Assembly (NCBI GenBank): GCA_907165135.1
Contig: OU015569.1
Coordinates: 1,550,001 to 1,614,000 of the forward strand
Direction: 5' to 3'
Origin: Oikopleura dioica
Lineage: Eukaryota; Chordata; Appendicularia; Copelata; Oikopleuridae
Length of the DNA: 64,000 bases
Made by a program: the position numbers and the translations under genes. Of this stretch, positions 44,221 to 55,329 are shown in pieces. The notes under the pieces were generated by a model. The model was given only the letters and a program-made list of their open reading frames with translations, had not been told where the DNA came from and did not search any database. Position 1 is the first letter of the stretch, and each line of letters begins with the position of its first letter.

Positions 44221-47025
44221 ATGAAAATATTTGTTCTTTTTTTATCAGTCTCAGTAGCAACGGATTGCAATAAAGTGAGAGAATTCCTCTATCCAGATGA
44301 TGAATGAAAATGACATTCTCGGGACCGAACTCTGATCCCCATGTTTCTTGTGCTTATCTTGAAGCCCGTGTTCTGAGTAGTCGAACAGTATAGGTTAGGG
44401 GTCTAAGTCATCAACAATGACGTCATAGGGATAACCTATTGGTCGAAACCTATGTAGTCCTCTAATTTTTAACTGAGTGTATAAAAGTAATTTGATCTTG
44501 GGCTCATTCAAAAGGGCAGCTCGAGATCTAGGTCGGGAGACAAAAACCACGGTCAACCACCCGTTGAACCACGTGGTAAAAATCTTGAAACCGGGCGGTT
44601 AACAGCGATTTATAGCTCCCGACCTAGATCTCGAGCTCGTCTTTCGAATGAGCCCAAAATCAACATATTTTTATATGTTCAATAAAAAGTTATGGCACTA
44701 CATAGGTTTTCCCCATAAGGCCCTCTTTCCGACCGAAATGACGTCATTGACGATGACTCAGACCCTAAGTTACATACCATTGGACTCCCCAGATCACGCG
44801 CTTTCAGATAAGCTCAAGAAACATGGGGGTCAATATTTCGTCCCGAGAATGTCATTTTCATCCATCAGATGAACCTTCTTGTGGCAGCTCAATGAGCTGT
44901 GGAGATGATTACGCTTGTGTTGTGACTGAAACATGCTCCTCTTATCAATGTTTGAGCGCTCCTCAATGCCCAGCTGGTACCACCTACACCGTATTTACTT
45001 CCACTGCAGCTGAGTATGGGAATGAAACTCATGCATATAGTGTAAATGATGGATTCTACTGTGCACCCGATGGTTTATTATGCGATTATGATGATAATGG
45101 CGACTTCTTCATCAAAATGATAGTCGACGATAAGCTTCCCGGTTCAGACTTCGGTATTCCAGATACACGTGAAGTGACACTGATTTCAAAGTCAAAACAT
45201 GATCAGCATTCCGATGGACCATTTAAGCAATTTTCAACCTCTAATCAGAGTTGCAAATTTGGCTTTATTTTCGCTGAGCTGAGCTTAGCTGAGCTGAATG
45301 AGAAATTCTCTGAGCTGAGTTGAGCTGGCCTATTTCGGAGCGCACTGAGCTGAGCTGAGCTGAGTTGGCCATTTTCAGAGGTCATTGAGCTGAGCTGAGC
45401 TGAGCAGACCCTTTTTTAAGGTAGTTGAGCTGAGTTGAGCTGAGCAGACCCTAATTAGAGCTGAGCTGGGCTGAGTGAGCTGAGTTGAGCTATTTTTTAC
45501 TGTTTTTTAGTAGTGAAATTGTGTTAATATCATTGAGCTGAGCTGAGCTGAGCTGAATGATGCTTGTCTGAGCTGAGCAGAAAAGATCATGTTCGTGAAT
45601 AATTGAGCTGAGCTGAGCTAAGTGATTATTGTCTGAGCTGAGCTGAGCAGATAAATTCATTTTCGAAAATCAGTGAGCTGAGCTGAGCTGAGCGACTGCT
45701 CAGCTCACTCAGCCAGCTCAGCTCACTCAGCTCAGCAAATTTGCAACTCTGCCTCTAATTGCAAAGGACAAGTAGTTGGAGACAAGGTCTTCTTCAAAAA
45801 ATCTGTAACGGACCCAAATTGTGCTAATGAGTTTGATTTCAGTTATGGCCTTTCTGAAACAAATGGGTACATGCATGTTATCGATTTCGCTATAGGTTAA
45901 AAGAAATGGATCAAATATATTTTTAATATGCTCTAATAGGTTTTGACGATTTGTGGCAAGTAAATTCTTTCGGAAAAGAAACAATTCAAAAAGGAGGTGT
46001 TTCGAAGATTTTACAATGTAGAATGAAGACGTCAAGTGGTGGATACTGGGATCCAAACCCAAAAGTGAATCGACTTTTCAACTACGAAAATGCTACATTT
46101 GATGTTGATTTTCAGTTTGATGTGTATTCAGATGATCAATTTTCCATAGGACAGAAATTAAACTGGACCATTTCAAAACTATTCTTTATTATCGAACTCA
46201 ATTTATATCTCTGTATTAGAATCAAATGGCATAATCGTGCTTAATGAAGGGAAAAGTAACGGAGGAATGTATATTAATGCCAAATCTGATCGTGTGAACA
46301 ATTACATTTTTCATCTGAGGTATTTTTTTTTGCTTTATTGATAATCTAAATATAAATTCTCAGAGAATGCACAACGTTTTTGCATGAAAAGTCAATTGAT
46401 AACGATGGCACACTCCGAACAACACAAAGATCTTTTTCATTCTTGAACAACGGCTGCATAGAAAATGATATTAATGATGGTCGAGGAAAAGGCTACAACC
46501 AACTAGATAGTACTTATTATCAAAAAATAACTCGGACAGAATGGACCAATTCAACAAATACAGTACACAATGATCAGCTTCTTATAAAAGCTGAGGTTGA
46601 CAAAAATACAAAAGACGGTATAGACAAGGTAATGTTTGTTAAAAACCGAATCAGATGATTTCAGTACACATACTCGTGTGAGATGGTTCTATGTCCGACC
46701 GAAGCTATAATGCTAGAAGATGATCCAACAAAACCATGCTACTGGAATAGCGAGAAATGCCCGGGTCGATATGAAAATTTGTTCTCTGAGCCAACCTCGC
46801 GAGATAGAAGATCAACAAGATCGAATGCTGTTGAGACGGTTAACTCTGTGCAGAAAATTAAGATGATTAGAAAGGAAGTCGAGTTCAGAATTCAGAGAAG
46901 CGCCAATCTTACATCGACTGAAACAGAAGATACTCCTGAAACGACAACAACAACATCCACAACAACAACAGCAACATCAACAACAACAACATCAACAACA
47001 ACATCACCACCAACAACAAAAACAT

Positions 47026-47056
<31 letters not shown>

Positions 47057-47312
47057 AAAAACAACATCATCAACATCATCAACAACAACATCAACAACGA
47101 CAACAACAACAAAAACAACTACAACAAAAATAACTACAACAACAACTACAACTACAACTACAACTACAACTACAGTGAAAACCGAAACGACAACTACAGC
47201 AAAAACTACAATAACAACTACAACGGCAGCGCCGACTACCTGTGGAACTGACAAGGCTTTTTCAAGCGTTACCATGGTCGCTGTTCTCATTTTTCTGAAT
47301 TTTGTTCAGTGA
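44221..47312 (+). CDS. Secreted ZP-domain protein with Thr-rich stalk, interrupted by two MITEs
   Basis: Signal peptide MKIFVLFLSVSVATDC at 44221. Coding continues 44221-44299, 44872-45245, 45760-about 45896, then exons from about 45942, 46210, 46363 and 46664 to 47312. The first exon is split by insertions at 44300-44865 and 45246-45751; removing each with one target duplication restores FLYPDEPSCGSSMSC and FSTSNCKGQVV. A Cys-rich part is followed by a ZP-like domain: ZP-N around CANEFDF...CRMKTSSGG, ZP-C around YIFHLRECTTF, FSFLNNGC and YTYSCEMVLCPTEA. After it comes a furin-type site RDRRSTR, expected for ZP polymerisation control. Then a stretch of about 100 mostly Thr residues and a hydrophobic C-terminus (TMVAVLIFLNFV) suited to GPI anchoring. 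Probably an extracellular matrix or house/egg-coat type protein. The intron near 46150-46210 has no GT donor. Confidence 0.72.
44300..44865. mobile_element. 566-bp palindromic MITE in the ZP gene
   Basis: Ends ATGAATGAAAATGACATTC and, inverted, ATGGATGAAAATGACATTC; flanked by CAGATG on both sides (44294-44299, 44866-44871). The arms pair over nearly the whole length. The innermost 22 bases of each arm, around CTCGAGATCTAGGTCGGG, are perfectly complementary about an interior of some 80 bases. Both arms carry a TGACGTCA-like octamer, and the left arm a TATAAAAG. No coding capacity. Confidence 0.85.
45246..45751. mobile_element. 506-bp hAT-type MITE filled with GAGCT repeats
   Basis: Inverted ends CAGAGTTGCAAATTTG, exact 8-bp duplication CCTCTAAT (45238-45245, 45752-45759). 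The interior is almost entirely irregular (TGAGC)n on the plus strand, turning to the inverse (GCTCA) near the right end, so it can fold. The CAGAG end and 8-bp duplication suggest mobilisation by a hAT transposase. Confidence 0.88.
46944..47235 (+). repeat. ACA/ACT codon tract encoding poly-Thr
   Basis: Low-complexity (ACA)n with interspersed TCA, CCA and AAA codons in the ZP gene. The resulting Thr/Ser stalk is a likely O-glycosylation region, notable beside two GalNAc-transferases in the same window. Prone to length variation. Confidence 0.85.
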
Positions 47313-47606
47313 AAAAATATTTTTTCTTCCTTCATCTTTTCTCCTGACTTCTAATTGATATTCTATTTCTAATCAGCTATAAAATACTAACATTTCATTA
47401 AAAAAAAAATTCTTCGATTACAATTGCTGACGACATAATATTCTCCGAATTTTCAGCTTCACGGTAGTAGTAATTGAGGCTTGCTTGGAAATGAAAATGG
47501 AAATCAAAGCCGTGTGGACAAAAATTAGTATAGAGATTTAAATGCGCATTCTTTTCATTAGCAATAAAGTAAGGAGGTAATTTTTGTTGCAACGTTTTTT
47601 TTTATT

Positions 47607-48206
47607 TTACGGTTTGGTATATCTGAACATGCGTTTTTGCTCAAATTTAAGGGCAATTCTTTTCGCTCGCTTCTTTCCAAGAATCGCTTCAACTTGCTTG
47701 AAATCAGTAATTGGACGTGCCTCGATAATTCGTTTAGCGTATGTTTTACCAATGCCGGAGATCCAGTCTACCATGCAGTCGAGGGAGATGTTGAGATGAT
47801 CAATGAATGCTTTGTGGGAAGAGTCGTCGCCCTCGATTTCTCGGAGATGAGCCATTATGATCCAAAACATGTCAGAATCTTGGACGAAGAGGTCGGTCGG
47901 CTGAGAAATTCCGTCGGGAGGGGAGCTTTCTTTCTTGAAATTTTCGAGTTTTTCTTTGTAATTGAGTCTTTTCTCGTCTCGTTCGCCCTTCAGAATTCGA
48001 AGTTGGCTCTCCAAGTCGTTGATTTTCGTGTCCATCTCGGCGATTCGATTCCATTCTTTCCTGAAGACGAGGTTGTTATGTCGAAGATGCTGGGTGTATT
48101 CTTCCACCGTTTTTGCGGCTTTCGGCTTGCGCATATCTGCATCGTCCGAAAGTTTTCGCTTTTTTGATTGAATAGGCCTTTCTGGAGTTTTTGCTGATTC
48201 ATTCAT
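47607..48206 (-). CDS. Single-exon basic protein with coiled coil and helix-hairpin-helix
   Basis: 199 codons, no intron, unusual among its neighbours. N-terminal Lys-rich, nuclear-localisation-like sequence (QSKKRKL); residues about 55-95 form a predicted coiled coil (IAEMDTKINDLESQLRILKGERDEKRLNYKEKLENF); residues about 145-190 contain a HhH pattern, WISGIGKTYAKRIIEARPITDF then ILGKKRAKRI, typical of non-specific DNA contact. The C-terminal HhH resembles that at the end of KIF22-type kinesins, but there is no motor. Possibly a retrocopy-derived or lineage-specific nuclear protein. Function not assigned. Confidence 0.7.
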   Translation of the reverse strand: MNESAKTPERPIQSKKRKLSDDADMRKPKAAKTVEEYTQHLRHNNLVFRKEWNRIAEMDTKINDLESQLRILKGERDEKRLNYKEKLENFKKESSPPDGISQPTDLFVQDSDMFWIIMAHLREIEGDDSSHKAFIDHLNISLDCMVDWISGIGKTYAKRIIEARPITDFKQVEAILGKKRAKRIALKFEQKRMFRYTKP

Positions 48207-50864
48207 CTTTTTTTTCTGTTATGGAAGGTTTCAGGTTTGCATTTTTATTTGCAGAAGATCAGATAGATGGCGCTCATTTGGCCATTCGTAGCAGATGGTC
48301 AAGCTGTTGGAAAGACCAAATAACCAGCCGAGAAAAAAGACTACACACTGTTAGATGATAATAATCATCATTTCCTTCACAGAACAAACCATTTTAATAG
48401 TTAGTAGTAGTAGTTAATTTCGGGGAAACTTCAGTTCAAGGGAAACTCGTTTGAAAAGAAGGCCGAAAATCAAAGCCGTGGTCAATAAAATAACGAATAA
48501 ACGAGAATAAACCAGTTTGAGCTACTGTCGACTAATGACCAGCAATTTTGATGCAATAACACGTGTATTTTCGAGAAGAAAGGAGCTCGCTTTACGATAC
48601 TGGTCAAGGACCGGCGGGACATGAAGAACGCTCGTGTCCGACATGCGTCATCTGTTGGTCGAGAGAAGTGCCACTTGCACCTTTTTAGAACATCCATGAA
48701 GATGTTCTTAGTGCCTTCTCGGAAATCACGGGCTTTATACTTCTCCTCTTTTCACGTTCAATTTAGACGGAAGCGGTGTTGTTTTGCAAGCTCGAAAAAT
48801 CTGTGTATTAAATGAATTAGTGGTCGACTAAATGAGCCTCTTTTTAGACTGTAAAATTCGATGAGTCAAATTGAGACTGTAAAAATTCTAAGTAAGAGTG
48901 ATTAATTCAATTTGTCGCAAAAAAGTGATTTGTATCAGAATTTTAACGCGTTTACTTGGCTAAGCTGATGATTTAAGTTTGGCGAAATTGACTTAGCATG
49001 GGTGGCAGGTGATACGTGATCCGGGAATCTCAAGATTGAATGGCACAAATCCCGGCAACGTGAAATCATTCATGCTCGTTATCGACTGCTGCTGTTTAGA
49101 GTGGTAAAGCGATTTTGCGTATTATTGCAGGAATCCGGCTATAAGTTCGGCGCCACGAGGCTGCTATTGCAGATCTGCGCGCTGTTCATTCGAGGTCACC
49201 TTTTGGAGTTTTTGGAAGGAGCACGTGAAGACAGTCGCTAATGATCTAAAACGCCATGGCAGCTGGGAATCGTTGGAAGTGTTTGGGCACTTGGCCGGGC
49301 TTGGGTCACCGAGACCGCGGCGCTAAAACCAGAGCAGAAAGCAGTGGCGGCTCCACTCGCCTCCTCTCCACTCGCAAAACACGCGCTCTCGACATAACAG
49401 CCGCGCCGATATTCCAGAATCAACAACGATAATTCCAACGTGATCCTGCTTGATGCAATCGCCGCCATGATGTGAGCCTGCAGCGCTGCCCTTTGTCCAA
49501 GTGCTCGAAGATTGCCAAATCAAAGGAAAAAAAGAGAAAATCGAATTTTTACGAAAGATTCACTGAGTTTCACTGTGTTTACTTTCTGAGTTTTGATATT
49601 TCGTATTTTGATATTTGAAGGAGCTCGGCGGCTGACCCTGGCGGCTTTTCGACGAGCGGCTGGAAAACAAATTTTTTGGTCGAATACGTAGAGGAGAAGC
49701 CCGCCCGATTGCAGATTAACGAAGGGATTACTAATAGCTTGGTTAGCGCAATTGACAAAAGTTGACGGTCTCTAATTAGCGGCCCGAGCGGCCGGTTGGG
49801 CAGCTGCCGCCGACTCTTTACGGAATTAAACGGGCTTGACATATAACGTAACTCAGCAGCGATTACTTAACGAAAAGGTTCGCCAAAAAACGCTTGACGT
49901 TTCTTTTCATCCATAATTGCTGCTGTAGAAGAAGAAATGCTGCAAATTCAATTGAACCCAGCAATTAAAAGAAACGCCATCAATCAGGAAATTGCAATAA
50001 CAAGTAGGTATTTTCCCATGAAAAAAGCAAGACATCCGGATCGCCGATCGTTCTTATCTCTTGTGCAACGTTGATTGATAAATCGACATCCTGAAATCGA
50101 CAGAACTTGAAATCTTGATTTTATGCGCTCACAAGCACTCATTAAAATATGCACTCACTAAAAGAAAGATCCGCGAACGCAACGTTAAAATTCTCTAGAT
50201 CAGAAAAAACAACAACCATAACTTTCTTTTCAAACATCCCCGTTTGGAGTTTTTCCAGCTCGTTGGAGCTCAAGTCCTGAATCAAGGCGCTAGGACTTCC
50301 TTTGAACAACTGAAATTGCAATACCATTTATGCATAATTTTTGAAGGGGACAGGGCCCCCTCGTTTTGCGAAAAAACATTGAAAACATGGCCGGGGAACG
50401 GCTCTCTATCGAAGAGGTGCTTGATCCTTGCTTGGAATTAGATCTGCGTCCTCGAAAAGCAATCAGCGAATGTGTTTTTCTTTCAAATTATGTGATTGAA
50501 GCGGTTGTCCTTCTTAAGAAATCTGCTGCCCGAGTTTATTGAAAATCCTGCAGGCCGCGGTTGGGCACAGCAGCTGCCAATTTCGCCACTTCTAAATGCC
50601 CGTCTCGGACTTTCTCAACTTCGCCCAACTTTGCGGATCCCAACTTAGAACTCGGCCCAACTATCTATTTTCATTCATGGAGCAGTTCCAAAAAATCGTC
50701 AACCATGACTAAATCAATGAAGGACGTAAAGAAAAAGCGCTATATTTGTAAAACATAATTGATGATTTTGCGTATGTTGCGTATGTTGCGTAAGTTCCAT
50801 CAGTTGATTAATTCAGGCGGAACCCAAAAAATACAACCTTGTAGTCAAGGCCTAATCATGAAGC

Positions 50865-51113
50865 GTGGGCTCCAGCCGCTCGGCAACCTGTGTAGAAACC
50901 TGAGTCAGGCTTTGAAGAGCTAAAATGAAAAGCCGCGTAGCGGCTTTTTGAAAACGAAGCCCCAAAGCGGCTTCGCCAATATTTTCAAGTACATAATAGT
51001 GATTTTGTTGCAAAGCCGCTTTGCGGCTTCGTTTTCAAAAAGCCGCTACGCGGCTTTTGATTTTAGCTCTTCAAAGCCTCGCTCAGGTTTTCTACACAGG
51101 TTGCCGAGCCCAG
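50865..51113. mobile_element. Hairpin MITE, copy 1 (249 bp)
   Basis: Inverted ends TGGGCTC...GGCAACCTGTGTAGAAA, a near-perfect palindrome around AAAGCCGCTTTGCGGCTT. Flanked by CATGAAGC / CATGAAAC, an 8-bp duplication with one mismatch. The left end carries an extra 8 bases. Confidence 0.75.
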
Positions 51114-51219
51114 CATGAAACCTGCAATTGCGAAATGCAAAAGAGAAAAGAGAAACAAAACGATTTTGAAAGAGTATTTTCACCCTTTCAAAATCGGTTA
51201 TTTGAGATTTTACAGTAGG

Positions 51220-51570
51220 AAATTGATTTTATTCAGGAGTTATGTAAAATTTGCAACTTGTCAGGAAGTTGATCAGATCGGCAATGTCTATCGCTGATCT
51301 TCTCGTCCAAATCGTCTTTTTCAAGATGTATTTGAACTCGATGGATTGTGACCATTTTGACTTTGTCGCTTCTCCGTCTTTTCGACTGAAATTGACCGAG
51401 TGGAAGGCCATCCCATCGAGTTGAAAGCTAAAAAAAAATTAATTCGCCGCCGAAAATCATCAAAACTCACCGTTTAACTCTCAAAATTCGGACTTTCAAT
51501 CACCCAGGATGTGAAAGTGATAAATGAAAAAATGCCCATAACAACTTGTGCTCAACCCGTGTTCTAGAGA
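51220..51570. repeat. Cassette repeat, copy B1
   Basis: AATTGATTTTATTCAGG ... GTGTTCTAGAGA. On the minus strand: GGTGAGTTTTGAT donor, T-rich AG acceptor, then a 60-codon frame (51411-51229, beginning MAFHSVNFSRKDGEATKSKW) that ends at a stop overlapping AATAAA. To its left (51157-51188) is a hairpin with stem TTTTGAAAG / CTTTCAAAA that is also present, with different bases in the stem, next to copy B2. Confidence 0.6.
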
Positions 51571-53959
51571 CGAGCGAACAAAATTTTCGACCTGGGAGAT
51601 TTAGAAAGTGCGAGATCTTCCTCAGCGCGTGTTTAAATCGGAGTACGTAGGGCCGTGTCATAATGTGTGTCTAAATAAAGGCTCGCAGGTCTGATTAGCG
51701 CAGCTGAAGGTGGCTTTATGTATTCTTCGATATCCATGATGACCGCAGGAAAAATAACGATGGGCTCCCATTATCCTGCTGGACTTCTGTTAAGACAACA
51801 ACGCTCGACCATACTTTCAATAAAGACGCTTTAGAAGCACTTTTCTTCGCTTTTTTTGTTTTAAGATTTGGTGCAATTGTGTTAATTGGAACGTGGGGAT
51901 GGTTAGTTCGTTTGTGCGCTAAGCCCGATTGTGAGTAGTAAGCGCCCGTTCTCGCCGTTCTTTTTTGGTTGAGCAGTCTTTTTGGGGAGGGAGCGTCACG
52001 TGTCCGCTGCGGGGAGCGATGTCCGCACTCCGTCCGACAGAAAATCAAAATCCAAAGCGCTCCATCAAAGACACCTTGTACTGCTCAAAAATGGAAATCG
52101 CACCGCCCGCAACTATGAAATCGACACCAAGCCATATCCCTAGTGAGTGAACATCCAAATCAAAGACGACGTGGGTCAAAAAGAGGAAGTAACCCTCCTT
52201 ACAAAAAAAGCTAGTGAAAAAACGATGTAACATTCTTGCGAAGATCTAAGCGCTAGTGACCCAATTTCTGTTTATTCCGGAACAATGTCAAATAGAAAGG
52301 AGAAGAAACGGGATGGAATGGAATTTGTGAAGGAAAAAATTGACGATCGTGGATCTGATCCAACTGGGCACGAAATGAGCAGATGACGCGCAATGGAACA
52401 TTCTTGGGGATTCCTGCGGCGCTTTGCTCCTGAAGAAGTATTCGAAAATCGAGCGATTCCAACGGGTCGTGGATCGGAACGCAGCACAGTTATTACCTCA
52501 CTCTGCCTTCCCATTTCATTTTCAACAATTCAAACGGGCGAAGAAACTTTAAGTGGATGAGCCGATAAGTTTTTTTTCTCTGCTTCTATTTTTTTGTGTA
52601 GTCATGGCGAATTCTTTTTAGAAGAAAAATTTTGAAATTTGCCAATTGAACGTAGCTTATGCATTAAGGAGATGAGCGTGGAAATGGAGAAAGGATGGTC
52701 CTCTCTGAGCGGGTGAATCGATCTGATGAAACCTTAGCTCGCTCTTCTCGTCACACGTTCCATCACGCCAGCCGGAAGCTCCTCGTAGAAAGAGAACTCG
52801 CCAGTCGAGTGACCATTCATCATTTCTAAGCGATTAAGATGCGCTAGTTTAACTGATCTCCATCAAAGCACTTTCTTTGTTCAATTCATGGGGAAATGCA
52901 AACGTAGACAATACTACTTATAAGATAAAAGTAGGACGATTCAATGTTCATCTGTCTTAGGAAAGACCTTTTTTTCTAGGATCTGAAGATTTTTAATGTA
53001 AAGTAATCATATATAGTTCGAAAGAAAAGAGAAAGACGAATGAGACTACATTTTTAGATTTTTTAATCAATGGAGAATTTTCATTCTAGAGCGATTTTTG
53101 TTTATGATCAACATGTGCAGTTGAGAAGCACGCTTTTTCAATACCACAATATGAGAACCTGACCCTAACCCTAAGCATCAAACTAAAGCTGGAACAATAC
53201 TACTGTTTCTCAAAAGTGACGTGTAAGCAAGTCAAGCTTGTGTCTTTCCTGAGTGTTCATCTTCAGGAGCGAGCATAGATTTGATTTGTCTGAGGGCGTT
53301 TAAAACAGAACTCGATCTTTGTTGCGAAGAAATTCACGCGTCTTTTGCGTTCAACAAAATCAAATAAACCCCAAGAAAGGGAAAAAACGTCGAAAATGAC
53401 GACAACTACATTATTTTTTTTATAATCACAAGGTGGACCAGAGTCAGTCGCTCTCACGTTGTTGCGCAATCGAAAAATACTGAAACGAACAGAAACTAAA
53501 ATTATCCCTTCCACTTTTGTTGAGGAGCTCATGAGGGTGAGAAGAAAGTGGGGTTTTCAAGAGCCCGCAATAGTTCGCCTTTTCAAAAAGAAAAATTAGA
53601 GCATCAGAGTCTTCAATTTGTGAAACGCGAATTTGAAAAGTGTTCAAATTTCAAAATTTAAATCGGCACTTTTTGACTTTATTGATTTAGGGGTACATAA
53701 TTTATGTTTATCGCTAATTTATGTAGATGTTTTTTTTCGCTAAGAAAGTTGATAAGCAGCGAGAAGTGAAAATATTTTAGATGAGACTTGTTTATCTGTC
53801 AAATAGAGCTGCAAGAAGAGGTCGATAACCAGCACCTTTGATGGTGGGGGTCCGCACGTTCACGCAATATTCCGAGAAGATCCGGAATTTACGTGATAAG
53901 CTCTTGTAGCTTATCGACTCTGACAGAGACTGTATTCCTGCCTGCAATAAGACCTGCAA

Positions 53960-54195
53960 CTGGGCTCGACAATCTGAGTAGAGAACCTGAGTCAGGCATT
54001 CTAAGAGCTAAAATGAAAAGCCGCATCGCGGCTTTTTTAAAAACGAAGCCGCTTTCAGGAGTCTAAAGAAAATTTATATGGTTTATTTGAGAAGCCGCTT
54101 TGCGGCTTCGTTTAAAAAAAAAGCCGCTGTGCGGCTTTTCATTTTAGCTCTTAGAATGCCTGACTCAGGTTCTCTACTCAGATTGTCGAGCCCAG
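53960..54195. mobile_element. Hairpin MITE, copy 2 (236 bp)
   Basis: Inverted ends CTGGGCTCGACAATCTGAG, perfect over more than 35 bases, with an exact 8-bp duplication ACCTGCAA (53952-53959, 54196-54203). Centre AAGCCGCTTTGCGGCTTCG as in copy 1. The 8-bp duplication fits hAT or a related superfamily. Confidence 0.85.
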
Positions 54196-54304
54196 ACCTG
54201 CAAATGCGAATGCAAAATTTCTCAATAAAGCGAGAAAAACAAGAGGATTCTGAAAGGGCTTTTTGCCCTTTCAGAATAGCTAAAACAGAGTTTTACTTTA
54301 GTAG

Positions 54305-54584
54305 AAATTGATTTTATTCAGGAGTTATGTAAAATTTGCAACTTGTTACAGATTTTATTGTGGTCCGCGATTTTCCGGAGTTGAAGTTGGCTCCAAGAGT
54401 TTTTCGGAGGAAGTTGAAGTTAGCTCCAAGTCGCAAACTAAAAAAGAAAAATAAGCTCATCGTCGAAAATGATAAAAACTCACCTATTTACTCGGTTAAT
54501 TTGGACTTTCAATCACTCAGGGTGTGAAAGTGATAAATGAAAAAATGCAAAGAAAAACTTGAGCTTAGGCCGTGTTCTAGAGAT
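54305..54584. repeat. Cassette repeat, copy B2
   Basis: Shares both ends and the ACTTTCA...GTGATTGAAAGTCC block (minus strand) with B1, but has a different, shorter second segment without a long frame. The left-hand hairpin CTGAAAGGGC-TTTTT-GCCCTTTCAG (54249-54273) is perfect. Confidence 0.55.
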
Positions 54585-54639
54585 GATCGACAAACTTTCA
54601 ATTCTTTGGTCGCTAAAAATTTTTCTTCCTCGCATTTTT

Positions 54640-54740
54640 GCGAAGCCGATTTGCGGCTTACTTGTTAAAAAAAGCCGCTAAACCCTATCAAACCCTGAGT
54701 CAGGGCCTGACTCAGGTCTTCTGCGATGGTTGCCGACCCC
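54640..54740. mobile_element. Fragment of the hairpin MITE family
   Basis: Contains GCGAAGCCGATTTGCGGCTT, AAAAAGCCGCT and CCTGACTCAGG, i.e. the centre and right arm of the 236-bp family, in decayed form. Confidence 0.5.
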
Positions 54741-54944
54741 ATTTCATGACTATTTTATTCAGAGATGAAAATTGCTTTTCAGTAAGTTTTGAAAATTCAA
54801 AGAACTTAAGGTTCTTTTCTTATGCAAGCGAAGAATGCATTTCGAAATTGCATTGTTGACTAGGGATCAGTAGATTGAATGAGTAAACTCGTGAAAGCGC
54901 GGCTCGCTTGCGCCTCCGCCAAACAGCGCCGCCGATTCTTGAGC

Positions 54945-54951
54945 TATAAAT
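54945..54951 (+). promoter_or_regulatory. Candidate TATA box upstream of the PLA2-like gene
   Basis: TATAAAT in a GC-rich context, about 380 bp before the ATG. The long leader that follows would need an intron. Low certainty. Confidence 0.3.
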
Positions 54952-55329
54952 GCGTGGATCAGGTGGGACAGGGGATCAACCATCGCCAGAGAAGACTTAT
55001 TAAAAGAGAACTTTTTATATTTTATAGGTAACCTTAGAGACTCGACGAATACTTGGACGCCTCTTTTTATTTGACAAATTTTTTTGCGCTTGAATTAATT
55101 TTAATAATTATTTTAACTTTCTCTAAAAAATAGGGTTTTTTTGAAGATAGAAAACACTCTGGCTAAAAATATTTTTAGTGTAAGTATTTTCAGTGATTTT
55201 TAGCTTTCTTGACTGATTTTTATAGTTAAAGATTTGGTTTGCAAAAATACTTTCTGGAATTAAAATTAATTAAAAAATGTAGTTAAAAAATAAGTAAAAT
55301 AAAAAATTGCAAATGTGAACCAAGCGAAG

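Larger units (their letters stand above)
48207..54944. other. Gene-poor region of about 7 kb
   Basis: No exon with convincing codon content, conserved motif or splice pattern was found. It contains the two hairpin MITEs and two cassette repeats listed separately. The rest is AT-rich unique-looking sequence, with one short interstitial telomere-like CCCTAACCCTAA at about 53163. Long noncoding gaps are unusual beside the dense gene clusters here and may hold regulatory DNA. Confidence 0.5.

Noticed and set aside
46892-47290. Minus-strand frame rich in Val and Asp opposite the Thr tract
   Set aside because: Complement of the ACA/ACT codon repeat of the ZP gene.
49238-49842. Short frames upstream of 49.9 kb on the minus strand
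   Set aside because: No domain, no splice partner, unstable codon use; not supported as genes.
53150-53180. Telomere-like CCCTAACCCTAA
   Set aside because: Only two units; expected by chance in 64 kb or a trivial interstitial remnant.
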